From Orychophragmus violaceus (taxonomy: Eukaryota > Streptophyta > Magnoliopsida > Brassicales > Brassicaceae): a stretch of 64,000 nucleotides of DNA. Of the stretch, positions 11,905-23,000 are shown piece after piece. Positions within the stretch are counted from its first letter, which is position 1. Each line of letters starts with the position of its first letter. The notes beneath the pieces are model-generated. The model did not search any database. It worked only from the letters and a program-made list of their open reading frames with translations, and was not told the DNA's origin. A program made the translations under genes and the position numbers. Location of the stretch: positions 29,359,615 through 29,423,614 of the forward strand of contig CM058233.1 in the NCBI GenBank assembly GCA_030180135.1, written 5' to 3'.

Positions 11905-14900
11905 TCATATCTTAAGATATCTAATGCCTACAGCAGTTGTATGAAACTCATGCTTAGGCCTTGGGAGAGGCTTGGTCAGTGGATCAGCAACATTCTCATC
12001 CGCCGGGACTCTGCTGATCTTCACATCTCCTCTATTCACAATATCACGGATAAGGTGATATCGCCTTTCTATGTGTTTGGATTTCTGGTGTGATCTAGGT
12101 TCCTTTGCTTGCGCAATGGCTCCATTGTTGTCACAATACAAAGCCACTGGCTCAGAAATGCTAGGAATCACACCAAGTTCAGTGATGAACTTCTTGATCC
12201 AAACAGCCTCCTTTGCCGCTTCAGAAGCAGCGAGGTACTCAGCTTCAGTTGTGGAATCTGCTACAGTGTCCTGCTTGGAACTCTTCCAGCTTACTGCACC
12301 GCCATTCAGGCAGAAGATGTAACCAGATTGCGATCGGAAATCATCTTGGTCTGTCTGAAAACTTGCGTCTGTGTAACCACTTACTACCAGCTCATTACTT
12401 CCTCCATACACCAAGAACTTATCCTTAGTATTTCTCAAATACTTCAGAATATTCTTGACTGCTGTCCAGTGACTTTCACCTGGATCCGATTGGTATCTAC
12501 TCGTCATGCTTAAAGCACAAGCAACATCTGGACGAGTACAGAGCATGGCATACATGATGGATCCCAACGCCGAGGCATAGGGAATCCGACTCATGCGATC
12601 TCGCTCAGCAGGTGTCTCAGGACACTGCTTCTTGCTGAGACTTATGCCATAAGACATTGGTATGAAGCCCTTCTTGGAATCTTGCATTCTGAATCTGTGT
12701 AAGACTTTATCGATATAAGTGTCTTGACACAGTCCAATTAACTTGTTTAATCTATCTCTATAGATTCTTATTCCAAGAATATACGCGGCTTCACCCATGT
12801 CTTTCATTGAAAAACAACTTCCGAGCCAAGTCTTAACAGACTGTAACAACGGAACGTCATTTCCGAGAAGAAGTATGTCATCTACATACAACACGAGAAA
12901 TGCAACTGCGCTCCCACTAGTCTTCTTGTAAACACATGGTTCTTCTTCGCTTCTGATGAAATCAAACTTTTTGACTGCTTCATCAAAACGAAGATTCCAA
13001 CTCCGAGATGCTTGCTTCAATCCATAAATGGATCGATGAAGTTTGCATACTTTCCTAGCTGCATTTGGATCGATGAAACCTTCGGGTTGTGTCATGTACA
13101 CATCCTCTTCCAGAATCCCATTAAGGAAAGCTGTTTTCACGTCCATTTGCCAGATCTCATAATCATAATGAGCAGCTGTTGCTAGGAGAATCCGAATGGA
13201 TTTAAGCATGGCTACAGGTGAATAGGTTTCTTCATAGTCTATACCATGAATTTGTTTGAAACCTTTTGCCACCAGCCTTGCTTTATATATCTGAATATTT
13301 CCATCCACATCAATTTTCTTCTTGAAAATCCATTTACACTCAATGGGTCTTGCACCATCGGGTAAATCAACCAAAGTCCATACTTGGTTCTGTGACATGG
13401 ATCCCATTTCGGATTCAGCGGCTTTCAGCCACTTTTCGGAGTCGGGGCTCATCATCGCTTCTTCGTAATTCGCGGGCTCGTCACTGTCAATGATCAATAA
13501 ATCATGACAATTGGTTACGAGAAATCCATATCTCTCGGGTTCGTGACGGATCCTTTCGGATCGACGAATTTCAGGCTCCACAGGCGTTGGGTCTACAACT
13601 CTTTGTAGATCCAACTGTTGCTCTTCCTCTACGGGTTGAACATTTTCCTGCGGTTCTCGAACTTCTTCGAGTTGTACTTTACTCCCACTGTTTCTCTTGG
13701 AAAGAAATTCTCTCTCAAGAAAAACGCAGTTCCGAGCAACAAACACTTTGTTCTCGGATTGGTTGTAAAAGTAGTATGCCTTGGTTTCTTTAGGATAACC
13801 AACGAAGTAGCATTTATCAGATTTGGGTTCGAGCTTATCTGTAATCAATCGCTTGACATAGGCTTCACAACCCCAAATCTTCAGGAAAGACACACTTGGA
13901 ACATTTCCAGTCCACATCTCATGTGGTGTCTTTGCAACTGATTTTGACGGAACCCTATTAAGTGTAAACGCAGACGTTTCTAGAGCGTATCCCCAAAAGG
14001 ATAATGGAAGAGTTGAGAGACTCATCATTGATCGAACCATATCTAATAGAGTTCGATTTATCCTCTCGGACACCCCATTCCATTGTGGTGTTCCAGGAGG
14101 AGTGAGTTGTGAAACAATTCCACAATCTCTCAAATGATCACTGAATTCTTGACTTAAGTATTCTCCTCCACGATCTGATCGAAGAGCCTTAATACTTTTA
14201 CCAAGTTGATTCTGTACTTCATTTTGGAACTCTTTGAACTTTTCAAAAGATTCCGACTTGTGTCTCATTAAATAGACATAGCCATACCTGCTGAAATCAT
14301 CAGTGAAGGTAATGAAGTATCGAAAATTTCCTCTGGCACTTGTGCTCATTGGGCCGCATACATCTGTATGTATAAGGCCCAATAGGTCACTGGCCCTTTC
14401 ATTTATTTTGTTGAAAAGGGCCTTAGTCATTTTGCCCAGTAAACAAGATTCACATTTCTCACATGATTCATAATCAAATGAGCCCAAAAGCCCATCACTA
14501 TGGAGCTTTTGAATCCGTTTCTCGTTTATGTGGCCCAAACGACAATGCCAAAGAAAAGTCTGATTCGTGTCATTTGATTTGAATCTCTTGGTGTTAATGT
14601 TATAGATTGGTGTAGTTTGGTTTAAAACATAAAGCCCATTCTCTAATGGGCTGCTACCATAAAATATATCATTGTAATCAAAAGAACAACATTTATTCTT
14701 AATTGAAAACTGATATCCTTCCACATCCAAAACAGGAATGGAAATGATATTTCTGCTTATAGCAGGTACATAGTAGCAATTATTAAGCTTTAAAACCAAA
14801 CCAGAAGGTAAAGACAAGTTATATGTTCCTACGGCTAATGCAGCAACTCTTGCTCCATTCCCCACGCGCAGGTCCACTTGTCCCCTTTCCAACTTCCTAC

Positions 14901-15123
14901 TGTTGCTTAGGCCCTGCATATTTGTACAAATATGAGCACCACAGCCGGTATCCAATACCCAAGAAGTAGAACCAGAAGTAGTAACATTTACTTCTGTAAC
15001 ATAAATACCTGAAGATGAAGTCTCGAAAGTCTTCTTCTTCTTCTTCTTCTCTTCCAAGAATTTATTGCAATTTCTCTTCCAATTCCCAGGCTCTTTAGAG
15101 TAATGGCACTTATCAGTCTCAGA
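11905..15123 (-). CDS. Copia B pol (protease-integrase-RT-RNase H), gag missing
   Basis: One uninterrupted frame of about 1070 codons ends at 11905. It carries protease DTGCGAH (about residue 36 counted from 15057), integrase HCRLGH (about 168) with RSDRGGEY and NGVSERI, RT with QMDVKTAF and YVDD (about 723), and RNase H with TDASFQ, TEAEY and CDNNGA. It is roughly 80% like A by eye. At its 5' end only a damaged zinc knuckle is left (CHYSKEPGNWKRNC: second Cys replaced by Ser, His by Asn), preceded by the junction at 15124/15125. The codon at 15057 is TTG, not ATG. The gag start MTTTHNN at about 15165 is in a different frame, so no intact gag-pol can be translated. An open pol without gag is odd; it may simply be recent. 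Translation of this frame is uncertain. Confidence 0.88.
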   Translation of the reverse strand, partial: SETDKCHYSKEPGNWKRNCNKFLEEKKKKKKTFETSSSGIYVTEVNVTTSGSTSWVLDTGCGAHICTNMQGLSNSRKLERGQVDLRVGNGARVAALAVGTYNLSLPSGLVLKLNNCYYVPAISRNIISIPVLDVEGYQFSIKNKCCSFDYNDIFYGSSPLENGLYVLNQTTPIYNINTKRFKSNDTNQTFLWHCRLGHINEKRIQKLHSDGLLGSFDYESCEKCESCLLGKMTKALFNKINERASDLLGLIHTDVCGPMSTSARGNFRYFITFTDDFSRYGYVYLMRHKSESFEKFKEFQNEVQNQLGKSIKALRSDRGGEYLSQEFSDHLRDCGIVSQLTPPGTPQWNGVSERINRTLLDMVRSMMSLSTLPLSFWGYALETSAFTLNRVPSKSVAKTPHEMWTGNVPSVSFLKIWGCEAYVKRLITDKLEPKSDKCYFVGYPKETKAYYFYNQSENKVFVARNCVFLEREFLSKRNSGSKVQLEEVREPQENVQPVEEEQQLDLQRVVDPTPVEPEIRRSERIRHEPERYGFLVTNCHDLLIIDSDEPANYEEAMMSPDSEKWLKAAESEMGSMSQNQVWTLVDLPDGARPIECKWIFKKKIDVDGNIQIYKARLVAKGFKQIHGIDYEETYSPVAMLKSIRILLATAAHYDYEIWQMDVKTAFLNGILEEDVYMTQPEGFIDPNAARKVCKLHRSIYGLKQASRSWNLRFDEAVKKFDFIRSEEEPCVYKKTSGSAVAFLVLYVDDILLLGNDVPLLQSVKTWLGSCFSMKDMGEAAYILGIRIYRDRLNKLIGLCQDTYIDKVLHRFRMQDSKKGFIPMSYGISLSKKQCPETPAERDRMSRIPYASALGSIMYAMLCTRPDVACALSMTSRYQSDPGESHWTAVKNILKYLRNTKDKFLVYGGSNELVVSGYTDASFQTDQDDFRSQSGYIFCLNGGAVSWKSSKQDTVADSTTEAEYLAASEAAKEAVWIKKFITELGVIPSISEPVALYCDNNGAIAQAKEPRSHQKSKHIERRYHLIRDIVNRGDVKISRVPADENVADPLTKPLPRPKHEFHTTAVGIRYLKI

Positions 15124-15124
15124 T

Positions 15125-15871
15125 GGACGGATCGCAGGGAGAAAGAATTGTTATGAGTAGTAGTCATAGCTGAGAACATAGAAAATAAAAGGTTTAGTTA
15201 TGATGTTCAAGAAATGAGAAGTCTTAACTTTTAAGAAAACTCGCATTATATTCAATCAATGCTTCCTCAGATGAATATAATGATCCAAGATCCATATTTT
15301 ACTAAATTCAAGTGAGCCACTGGCTATCACTCAACTTTAGCTATTTAGGTAAGCAACAACCTTGCTAGTTATATCTAATATAACTCTTGGTTGTGGATCG
15401 ACATCTTATGTCCAATCCACCTGATGTCTCTGGGCCCAAAACGATTTTGATGGCCCAGTCAAGTAAACCAATCTCTTCAGTCACGTAATTATCGATGTCT
15501 TGCACTGCAAGTCCATCAACACGATTACCTCTGCCTTACTCATGAAATTGTGGACATCTTGCACTGCAAGTCTATCACACAACTAAATGGGTCTTGACAG
15601 TTGACAAGATTGGAAAGACATCAAGTATCACTTGATATTTGGTTGAGGAACGGAACCATTTAAAACGTTCAGTTTTACTATGTTTTAATTCTTATAATTA
15701 ATTGATTTATCATGCTTTGGTTCTGTGATTGCAGGTTCCAAAACCAAATCATGGAATCTGATGTCGACCGACACTACTATAGTGTTGATCGATACAGAAT
15801 AACCAAAAGCAATCCGCGATAACCGATCAATCCAATTGATCCGGTTTCGAATAACGGTCGGTGTCGATCGA
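15125..15871 (-). repeat. Inverted repeat, left arm (B leader and gag start)
   Basis: 747 bp, the reverse complement of 16014-16760 with about nine mismatches seen. On the minus strand it is the normal 3' half of the B leader ending in the gag start ATGACTACTACTCATAAC (about 15168). The outer boundary GATCCGTCC is exactly where the gag deletion begins. Confidence 0.93.
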
Positions 15872-16013
15872 TGCTACACTGGCATCGGTCGATACCAACC
15901 TAATCAAACCAATCGCAATTCAAACCATTTAACCAAGCTCGATAACCGGTCCAATCCAATTGAACCGGTTCATCAATCTCGCGAGGTTTGTGTCGACCGA
16001 TACAACTCTTGTG
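15872..16013. other. Spacer (loop) of the inverted repeat
   Basis: 142 bp between the arms, containing two TCGGTCGATACC / TGTCGACCGATAC motifs and several AACCGG blocks. Position 15878 inside it is the left breakpoint of the 38.9-kb duplication (copy begins at 54750). Confidence 0.85.
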
Positions 16014-16760
16014 TCGATCGACACCGACCGGTATTCGAAACCGGATCAATTGGATTGATCGGTTATCGCGGATTGCTTTTGGTTATTCTGTATCGATCGA
16101 CACTATAGTAGTGTCGGTTGACATCAGATTCCATGATTGGGGTTTGGAACCTGCAATCACAGAACCAAAGCATGATAAATAAATTAATTATAAGAATTAA
16201 AACATAGTAAAACTGAACGTTTTAAATGGTTCCGTTCCTCAACCAAATATCAAGTGATACTTGATGTCTTTCCAATCTTGTCAACTGTCAAGACCCATTT
16301 AGTTGTGTGATAGACTTGCAGTGCAAGATGTCCACAATTTCATGAGTAAGGCAGAGGTAATCGTGTTGATGGACTTGCAGTGCAAGACATCGATAATTAC
16401 GTGACTGAAGAGATTGGTTTACTTGACTGGGCCATCAAAATCGTTTTGGGCCCAGAGACATCAGGTGGATTGGACATAAGATGTCGATCCACAACCAAGA
16501 GTTATATTAGATATAACTAGCAAGGTTGTTGCTTACCTAAATAGCTAAAGTTGAGTGATAGCCAGTGGCTCACTTGAATTTAGTAAAATATGGATCTTGG
16601 ATCATTATATTCATCTGAGGAAGCATTGATTGAATATAATGCGAGTTTTCTTAAAAGTTAAGACTTCTCATTTCTTGAACATCATAACTAAACCTTTTCT
16701 TTTCTATGTTCTCAGCTATGACTACTACTCATAACAATTTTTTCTCCCTGCGATCCGTCC
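16014..16760 (+). repeat. Inverted repeat, right arm
   Basis: 747 bp, plus-strand copy of the leader and gag start (ATGACTACTACTCATAAC at about 16719) placed backwards between B's primer site and its normal leader. It ends at GATCCGTCC (16760). The same sequence at 54886-55632 lacks a left arm. Confidence 0.93.
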
Positions 16761-16956
16761 GGGTTATCCTTCTGTGTCGACCGATACCCGCTTGGTGTCG
16801 ATCGACACAGGGTGATAATCCCTAATCGTTTTTCAAGTTAAAACCCTAAAACTAGATTTTAATCAAAAACGAATTACAGCATGCTTGTATCAACTATACA
16901 GAGATCCAGATTCAACTAATCTAATCAACATGCCACAAATTCAATGGAACCCTAAA
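16761..16956 (-). other. B leader, LTR-proximal part
   Basis: 196 bp between the inverted arm and the primer site. It has one TGTCGACCGATACC / TGTCGATCGACACA pair at about 16775-16808. No gene seen. Confidence 0.7.
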
Positions 16957-16968
16957 GCTCTGATACTA
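16957..16968 (-). other. B primer-binding site (one mismatch)
   Basis: On the minus strand TAGTATCAGAGC, against TGGTATCAGAGC in A, A' and L2. A G-to-A change at the second position weakens pairing with initiator-Met tRNA. The same change is in the duplicate near 55830. Confidence 0.85.
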
Positions 16969-16969
16969 C

Positions 16970-17698
16970 TGAAGGAATTTCTAGCAGATTCCTAATCCAA
17001 TTAGGCAATCCTAGTCTGAATTCCGTGCCTAGGATCTACAGGTTCATGTAATTGAATCTATCAGATCTGGAGATTACCTGGTGATTAGCAGCGGAAGTTA
17101 TTTGCAGGTAATCGAGATCTTGAGCGCCTCAAATGCTGCGCCTCTACTGGTATCCACACGCACACAAGCTGAACAGAAGGGATGCTAGTGCCTCTAGAGA
17201 TCAGATCTCTCAAGAGGTTTCTCTCTGGTTTCTGGTGGCTGTGTATTAGGTTAGAAACAAGTTTAGGTCGACCATATATCTTATATATATCGACTTAAAC
17301 CGCCCCGGGATTAACTAATGATTAAACCAATTTAATCCGTCAATCCGCGAGTCGTGTCGACCGACACACTCTATGTGTCGATCGACACGGCCAATCTATG
17401 TCGACCGACACTCTTAGTGTGTCGATCGACATCGCCCAGAAATGTCGATATTGAATGCATATCAAATATGCATTCACCCGATCATTACATTAATGATCAT
17501 CCTCTCATGCAATGTCCAGTTTGCTTAGGTGTGTGACCCTGTAGGATCATATAACACTAGCAATGAGTTCTCAACTCATTGATCATAAGTGGCTTCTAGC
17601 AAAGCGTTATGACTACCTAGTGTCATATGATTGTCTCATCTCGACAACACGACTTTCTCTCAGAGTAAGTACAAATAGATTTCAGGACATTCCCAACA
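16970..17698 (-). repeat. B 5' LTR
   Basis: 729 bp, TG...CA on the minus strand, identical in length to the rejoined 3' LTR. It holds four TGTCGAYCGACA palindromes at 17354-17432. It is flanked on the right by TAGAC (17699-17703). Duplicated at 55842-56570. Confidence 0.95.
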
Positions 17699-19786
17699 TA
17701 GACATCCAAAAATCTTGAGCTTGAGATAATTTGGAGCTGTGGCGAACAACTTCTCGTATGGGGAGGAGTGATGAAGTATTGCAGTAGGCATACGATTGAT
17801 GAGATAGACAGCGGTTTGGAAAGCGCAGGGCCAATACGTCTTGGGCAAGGACGATTGATGCAAAAGAGTAAGCCCGGTCTCGACAATGTGTCTATGCTTT
17901 CTTTCGGATATACCATTGTGTTCCGGGGTGTGTGGCGGGGAAGTAAAGTGGGAGATACCTTGTGACGCTAGAAAGGAGCGCATAGCCACAAACTCACCAC
18001 CATTATCCGAAAATAACGTGGTGATTGTACTTTGGAAGCATTTTTCGATAAGGTTTTTGAAGGCAACAAAGGTGGCTTTGACTGGAGATTTTTGTTTTAA
18101 GGGATAGAGCCAGGTATAGCGGGTGTGATGATCTACAAAAATGACATAATACTTGTAGTTATCAGCAGAAAATAAGGGTGAGAACCAAACGTCCGAATAA
18201 ATAACTTGAAGTGGTTTTGTAGAGGTAATCGTATTGGAATAAAAAGGTTACTTGTGGCTTTTATTAATAAGACAATGAGAACATGGAGATAAAGTTTGTT
18301 TGAAAGGAAGACAAGGTAAAGAAAATTTAAAAACAATAATGTTTAAAATGGGTGGAGATGGGTGGCCCAAACGAGCATGCCAAGAGGAGAGAGTGGTTTT
18401 CGGTGGGGAGGCTAACATGGCTGTCGGATTTGATGGTGTAACTGGCCACTCGTACAGCTCGTCTTTAACATTCCCTGAGATTAACAGGGCCCCCGTTTTG
18501 AGATCCATCACCTGAAAATGGGTAGGAAAGAAATTCACAGACACATTATTTGCAGCACAAAGACGATAAACTGATAACAGGTTTCGATGTAGGTTAGGAA
18601 CATAAAGAAAATTAGGTAAGGAAAGGGTACGAGAGGGTGTAGGTAGAGAAGAAAAACCAGTATGCGTGATCGGAAGACCGGAACCGTATGCAATCGTGAC
18701 TTCTTCACCACCTTGATAGAGATTGTGAATCGAGAGATTGTTCAAGTCCGTGGTCAAGTGATGAGTAGCGCCGCTATCAAGTAGCCAATTAGGTGATGGC
18801 ATGTGTGGAGATGACGCAAGAAGAGCACGAGGCTGCCACGAAGGATTCTGATGTCTGGGAGCTGAAGCATACTGCTGTAACTGTGAACACGTACGGGCGC
18901 TATGACCATGAATACTGCAAATCTGACATCTTCCTTGATAACCACGCGGAGCTTGCTGATCGTATGAGTTTTGAGACGATTGTGGTTGCCAATACGAAGT
19001 CTGATTGCGGTTAGCCGACCATTGTGCGTTAGACCTGTTACCAGACCCATTGTTGTTGTGATTGGGACGACCGTTGCGGTTGTTGTTGTAGTTACGAACA
19101 TTGGCAGCATTAGCAGTAATTGGAAGTTCATCAGGTTGAACCGACGTACTCTGCAGTTTGAGCTCATGGTTGAACAATTTTTCATGAACTTCAGTAATGG
19201 TGGGAGACACATCACGACCTTCAATCTGATCCACCACCGTCTTGTAGTATTCGGGTAAGCCTTCTAGTATGAATTCCACTTGATCCTTATGAGAAAATGG
19301 TGCATCGAGAAGAGCCAACTGAACAAAGCGAATGGTGAACCCCTGAACATACTCATTGATAGATTTGGAGCCTTTCTTCCATTGCTTAACCTGCTGCCTC
19401 AACTGTTTGACATGACTTCTGCTAGGTGCCGCGTAGAGAGCGGTGAGTTCAGACCAGATCTGAGCCGCTGTCTTGACTTTGGACACGAGCGGTTGAATAG
19501 ACGCCGTCATAGCGCCTAGCAACGCACTGTAGAGAAACTGATCTTGGCGTTGCCATTTGGTAAACGCCGGGTTTGGAGTCGTGACGTTGGCCACGGTTTG
19601 CATCGGTTGAGGAGAAGGAGTGGTACCATCAAGGTGACCAGCAAGGTTATACCCATTAAGGAGAGAAAAAACCTGTCGTTTCCAGATGAGAAAGTTTGTG
19701 TTTGTAAGCTTTGTGATGTTTGTCATATTGACATGGAGAATGGAATCAATTTGTGTAAGAGGAATGACATCATGGGAGGAAGGCAT
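17699..19786 (-). pseudogene. Copia C gag-protease-integrase (one stop, cut by B)
   Basis: The polyprotein frame probably starts at the ATG at 19786 (MPSSHDVIPL); an upstream ATG at 19855 would add a hydrophobic stretch read from the leader and is less likely. Features: UBN2-like gag with NFLIWKRQV, an Asn/Gly-rich linker, zinc knuckle CQICSIHGHSARTC, protease LLDSGATHH, GAG-pre-integrase WHARLGHP, and integrase core with SDVWF, FSDNGGEF and HNGISERKH. A TAA at 18248-18250 breaks the frame after NKSHK; the same frame then resumes and runs to KIFGCL, where B is inserted. The family differs from A/B and looks like the short-LTR copia group (Ale/Retrofit-like, by inference). Confidence 0.92.
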
Positions 19787-19909
19787 GATGAGAATCAAAA
19801 GAGAAGAACTTGCAGGAAATAAGCAAAGGAGAAGTAACAGAGATGAGAGCCGCAAAGAAGACGACTGATGGCTGGAAAGAAAAAAAAATTTAGGTTAATA
19901 GGTATCGAT

Positions 19910-19921
19910 GTTCTGATACCA
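19910..19921 (-). other. C primer-binding site
   Basis: Minus strand TGGTATCAGAAC, directly next to the LTR; resembles the initiator-Met tRNA complement with one difference near its end. The 19787-19909 stretch between it and gag is the short leader. Confidence 0.8.
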
Positions 19922-20026
19922 TGTAGAAGAGGAAACTTGATTATTCATTAGACAAATGATTACATTATATAGAGATTACATTGAGTACTAGGTATTAATA
20001 AATGACTAGACTGTCCTTTATATACA
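19922..20026 (-). repeat. C 5' LTR (short)
   Basis: On the minus strand TGTATATAAAGG...CCTCTTCTACA, about 105 bp. It contains a TATATAAA box (plus 20017-20024). The outer end is inferred from the TG/CA rule and the primer site, because the partner LTR is outside the window. Only three bases separate it from the L2 insertion. Confidence 0.6.
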
Positions 20027-20029
20027 CTA

Positions 20030-23000
20030 TGTGATACCCCGTATCCAAAATACGGTCAAAGGGTAGCAGAAAGTCAACTGGGGGCAAAATTGTCATTTTA
20101 CCAAAGCCGGGGGTAAAATGGTAATTTTGCCAAAGTTCGAGACGAAAGCCGAGACGGGCCAAATATTATTATGTTTCAACATAAAGAATGTTTAGAAGAC
20201 CAGAATTGGAAGAAACGGAGCAGAAACATGTTTTTCGGCTTGTCGGGAATGGAAACCGACAAACCCGATGAAAATTTAAAAATTCATAACCGGAGATGCG
20301 TAAGTCCGAACGGAGTGATTCAAAATGCTAAATTCATCAAATAGCATGAAAAATCTGATTGTGGAGGTTTGAGGATTTATGGGAACATCCGGAGAGATTC
20401 TAAAATATTAAACCCGAAAACCGTCAAAACCGAGCATTGGAAGAAAGGAGGATTAAGGGATGGTTAAGGAGGATTAAGAAGGGTTTTTGGACAATAAAAA
20501 CTTCCAGAAGGGACAGGTGTCTTCACCCTGGGGCGCCACTTCTCAGGCTTGGAGTGTCTGCATGGAGAAGTTCATGAATCCTTTTGCATGCAAGAACATG
20601 TCTTGTCCATTCAATGAATTTCACCAAACCACTCTCTAATCTCTCTTGCTCTCTCTCGACACTCTATCTCCCTCTCTCCAGATTCATCAAATAAACCCAG
20701 AAACTCATCATAATCCTTTGAATCTTCAAACCAAACTCAAGAACCCTAGAATGTTCTTTAAACCTTCTTGCACAAGAAAGCTTATATCTTTTGATCCATA
20801 CACCCAAATCAACTTCTGCAAAGTGCTATAGCTCCCTCTCTTCCTCAGATACAGCCGCCACCCCTCTCTTGCCATCGCCTCCGCTGGAGTTTGCCGGAAT
20901 CTGACCGGAAAGCCACTGTTGGTGGTGTATGGTCGGATCTCTCATTTTCTTGGCCGGTTCTTGATCATCTGAGGCTATGGGGAGGTAGATCTCATCTTTC
21001 TGATCAGTTTGGTGTGAAGTTTGCCGTCAGAAGCCGCCGGAAAAGTCATCTCCGCCGCGGTCAACTCTCCTCCACCGCCGGTCAACGCCGGAGCTTTGCC
21101 GCCGGTGAGCTCGTCCGCCTCCAAATCTTCAGCCGGTTCTTCCTTGAGATAGTTGGGATGGGTTGCAGCCGGTTCAGCCTTGGTTCAGAGAAGAAACCGG
21201 TTTAGTTAAACCGGTCAACGCATTTGGTCAACCCGGTCAACGGTTGACCAAAACCGGTTTAACCAAACCGGTCAATTGAGTTCGGTTTACCTGGTTCAGC
21301 CGGTTTAGTGGGATTGGTCAATGGTTCAAGCTTTGGTTAACACACGGGTCAACGGTCAACCGCCGGTCAACGCGGTCAACCGTCAGTCAACGCCGGAGAC
21401 CAAGCCGATCAACGCTTGGTCCACGGCCATTCCAAGATTTCAGGAGCATTTGGGGTTCGGAGTTCGATATTCGGGAGTTTAGAATTCGTGTCGGGCGTTT
21501 CGGGATTCACATCCGCATCGAGCCGCCATTTCTGCACCTATCTCACTATGAGTCGGCTCACAAACCCTTAGTTACATATAGACCGGGAACCGAGAAACCG
21601 TAGATTTAGGATTGCATACTCGTTACTTAAGATGATTGGTTAATAATAAATAATTGGACGCTTAATGATAAACCGGATAGGACCGAATAAACATGTTAGG
21701 GTTTTAGAATTAAAAAGGTTAATCGATTGTGTGCCGTTAGGTTGTTAGTAACGATTGGATGATGCATTCATATAGACCGTTTGTTTAGGACCGTATATGC
21801 ATATATATATATATATATATGTATAAGAACGATAATTAATGAATCTATTTACGGGAATTAAGACGACACTAAAATACAATTTAAACCTAAACGAACGTAT
21901 ATGATATTGTAACGGGATCGGGGTTTAGGTTTAGTAGCAAGATTGGGTAATGAACTAAATTAATTAAATGATAATGAGACGTCGGGGAGTTAGTAAGTTT
22001 ACTAACTCTAAACCGACGAATCGAGGAGTTATTAAAAGATACCTAGAGTGGATTAAATAAAGGAAGTGGTGTGTGTTGTAAGCCGTCTACGGGTTAGCAA
22101 TCCGCTAACCCAAGGTAGCGGATAAGAATGGATTAAAAGACTTAGAAACCCTAATAGGCCTGCTTGTGGTGATTGTGTGATTGATTGTGATTGCGTGTTT
22201 ATTATGTTGTTGTTGTGAGCTTTGTGTGCAGGCTTATTAGACTGCTCGGTGTTGGGCCGAGCAGTTGCTGTGGATACTTACTCCGGTCTCGGGACCAGGT
22301 AAGTTAGTTGGTGCTGACTAGGTATCTTACCTAGTCAGAGCGGGTGGTAGTGTAGTGGCTTGCGGAATGGTTGGGGATTTCTTATTGCTTTCATTGATTG
22401 CGTGATCTGTGTTAGAGTCCCAGCGAGTCTGCGTGTTTACATTTCTGCATTATGACTCTAAGGTGCGTTAGATTCTGCAAGCCTAGGTTTTGTTTACGTT
22501 CCGGTACTTCCGACCCGATTGGATCCTCGGGTTTTACCTAATCGGATCATGGTGATTCCGGTTATGGTGTTAACCTATCGGGTGACGCCGGTAGGTGTGT
22601 GATTAAGAGAATACGGGGTCATGTCCTAGGGCCGAATCACATGGAAACTCTGGCTATCTAGGGGTAGTCCGAGTCACCGCGTATCGATGAACGGAGAACG
22701 GTGTCCTATTCGTGAGACCTTGTGTACATGTCTAGGAGTCGTGGGTTAGTCACCATATAGGTGACGATGTAAACCCGTGGAAGTTACCGAGATCGTAGGG
22801 CCCAGTGTTGTTTTGCTATCTCTTTTTCTGCGCGATAGATAGATCGAGTCCAATCGAGGACATGTGCCGCAGTGCCTTCGATTTCCCTTAATTCTCTTTT
22901 ATCTTTGGCATTGATTTTGTGTGTGGGTTTATCACGACGTGGTAGTGCGTGATCGACCATTTATTCCTGCTGATTGTTATTTTGGGTTTTGGGGCGGGAA

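Larger units (their letters stand above)
2516..17698 (-). mobile_element. Copia element B (gag-deleted, with inverted leader), containing A
   Basis: B has two 729-bp LTRs: 16970-17698 (5') and 2516-2634 plus 10469-11078 (3', split by A). Both start and end TG...CA when read on the minus strand. The 5-bp target duplication TAGAC is at 2511-2515 and 17699-17703. Without A the element is about 7.35 kb. It has a primer site next to the 5' LTR, a leader with a large inverted repeat, a deleted gag, a long open pol frame and an 826-bp tail before the 3' LTR. Its LTRs differ at about 10 of 729 positions by eye, more than A's, as expected for the host of a later insertion. Confidence 0.93.
1810..20026 (-). 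mobile_element. Copia element C (Ty1/copia, minus, split by B and L1)
   Basis: C runs from a short 5' LTR at 19922-20026 through a primer site, gag, protease and integrase to the left edge, where L1 interrupts it. B (2516-17698) splits it with target duplication TAGAC at 2511-2515 and 17699-17703. Its right end abuts degenerate copia D, with only CTA between the LTR terminus and the L2 insertion. Reading across L2 gives CTACA, so C probably inserted into D's gag. A second copy of the 17699-20026 part lies at 56571-58898. Confidence 0.8.

Noticed and set aside
15125..16760. Foldback DNA transposon or giant MITE
   Set aside because: The arms are copia leader plus gag start, there is no target duplication at the outer ends, and it lies within an element with its own TAGAC duplication.
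17354..17536. 60-codon ORF MSTDTLYVSIDT, present three times
   Set aside because: It lies entirely in the B LTR and reads the palindromic motifs.
18754..19224. 156-codon minus ORF in another frame of C gag
   Set aside because: Out of frame with the gag that contains the zinc knuckle and protease.
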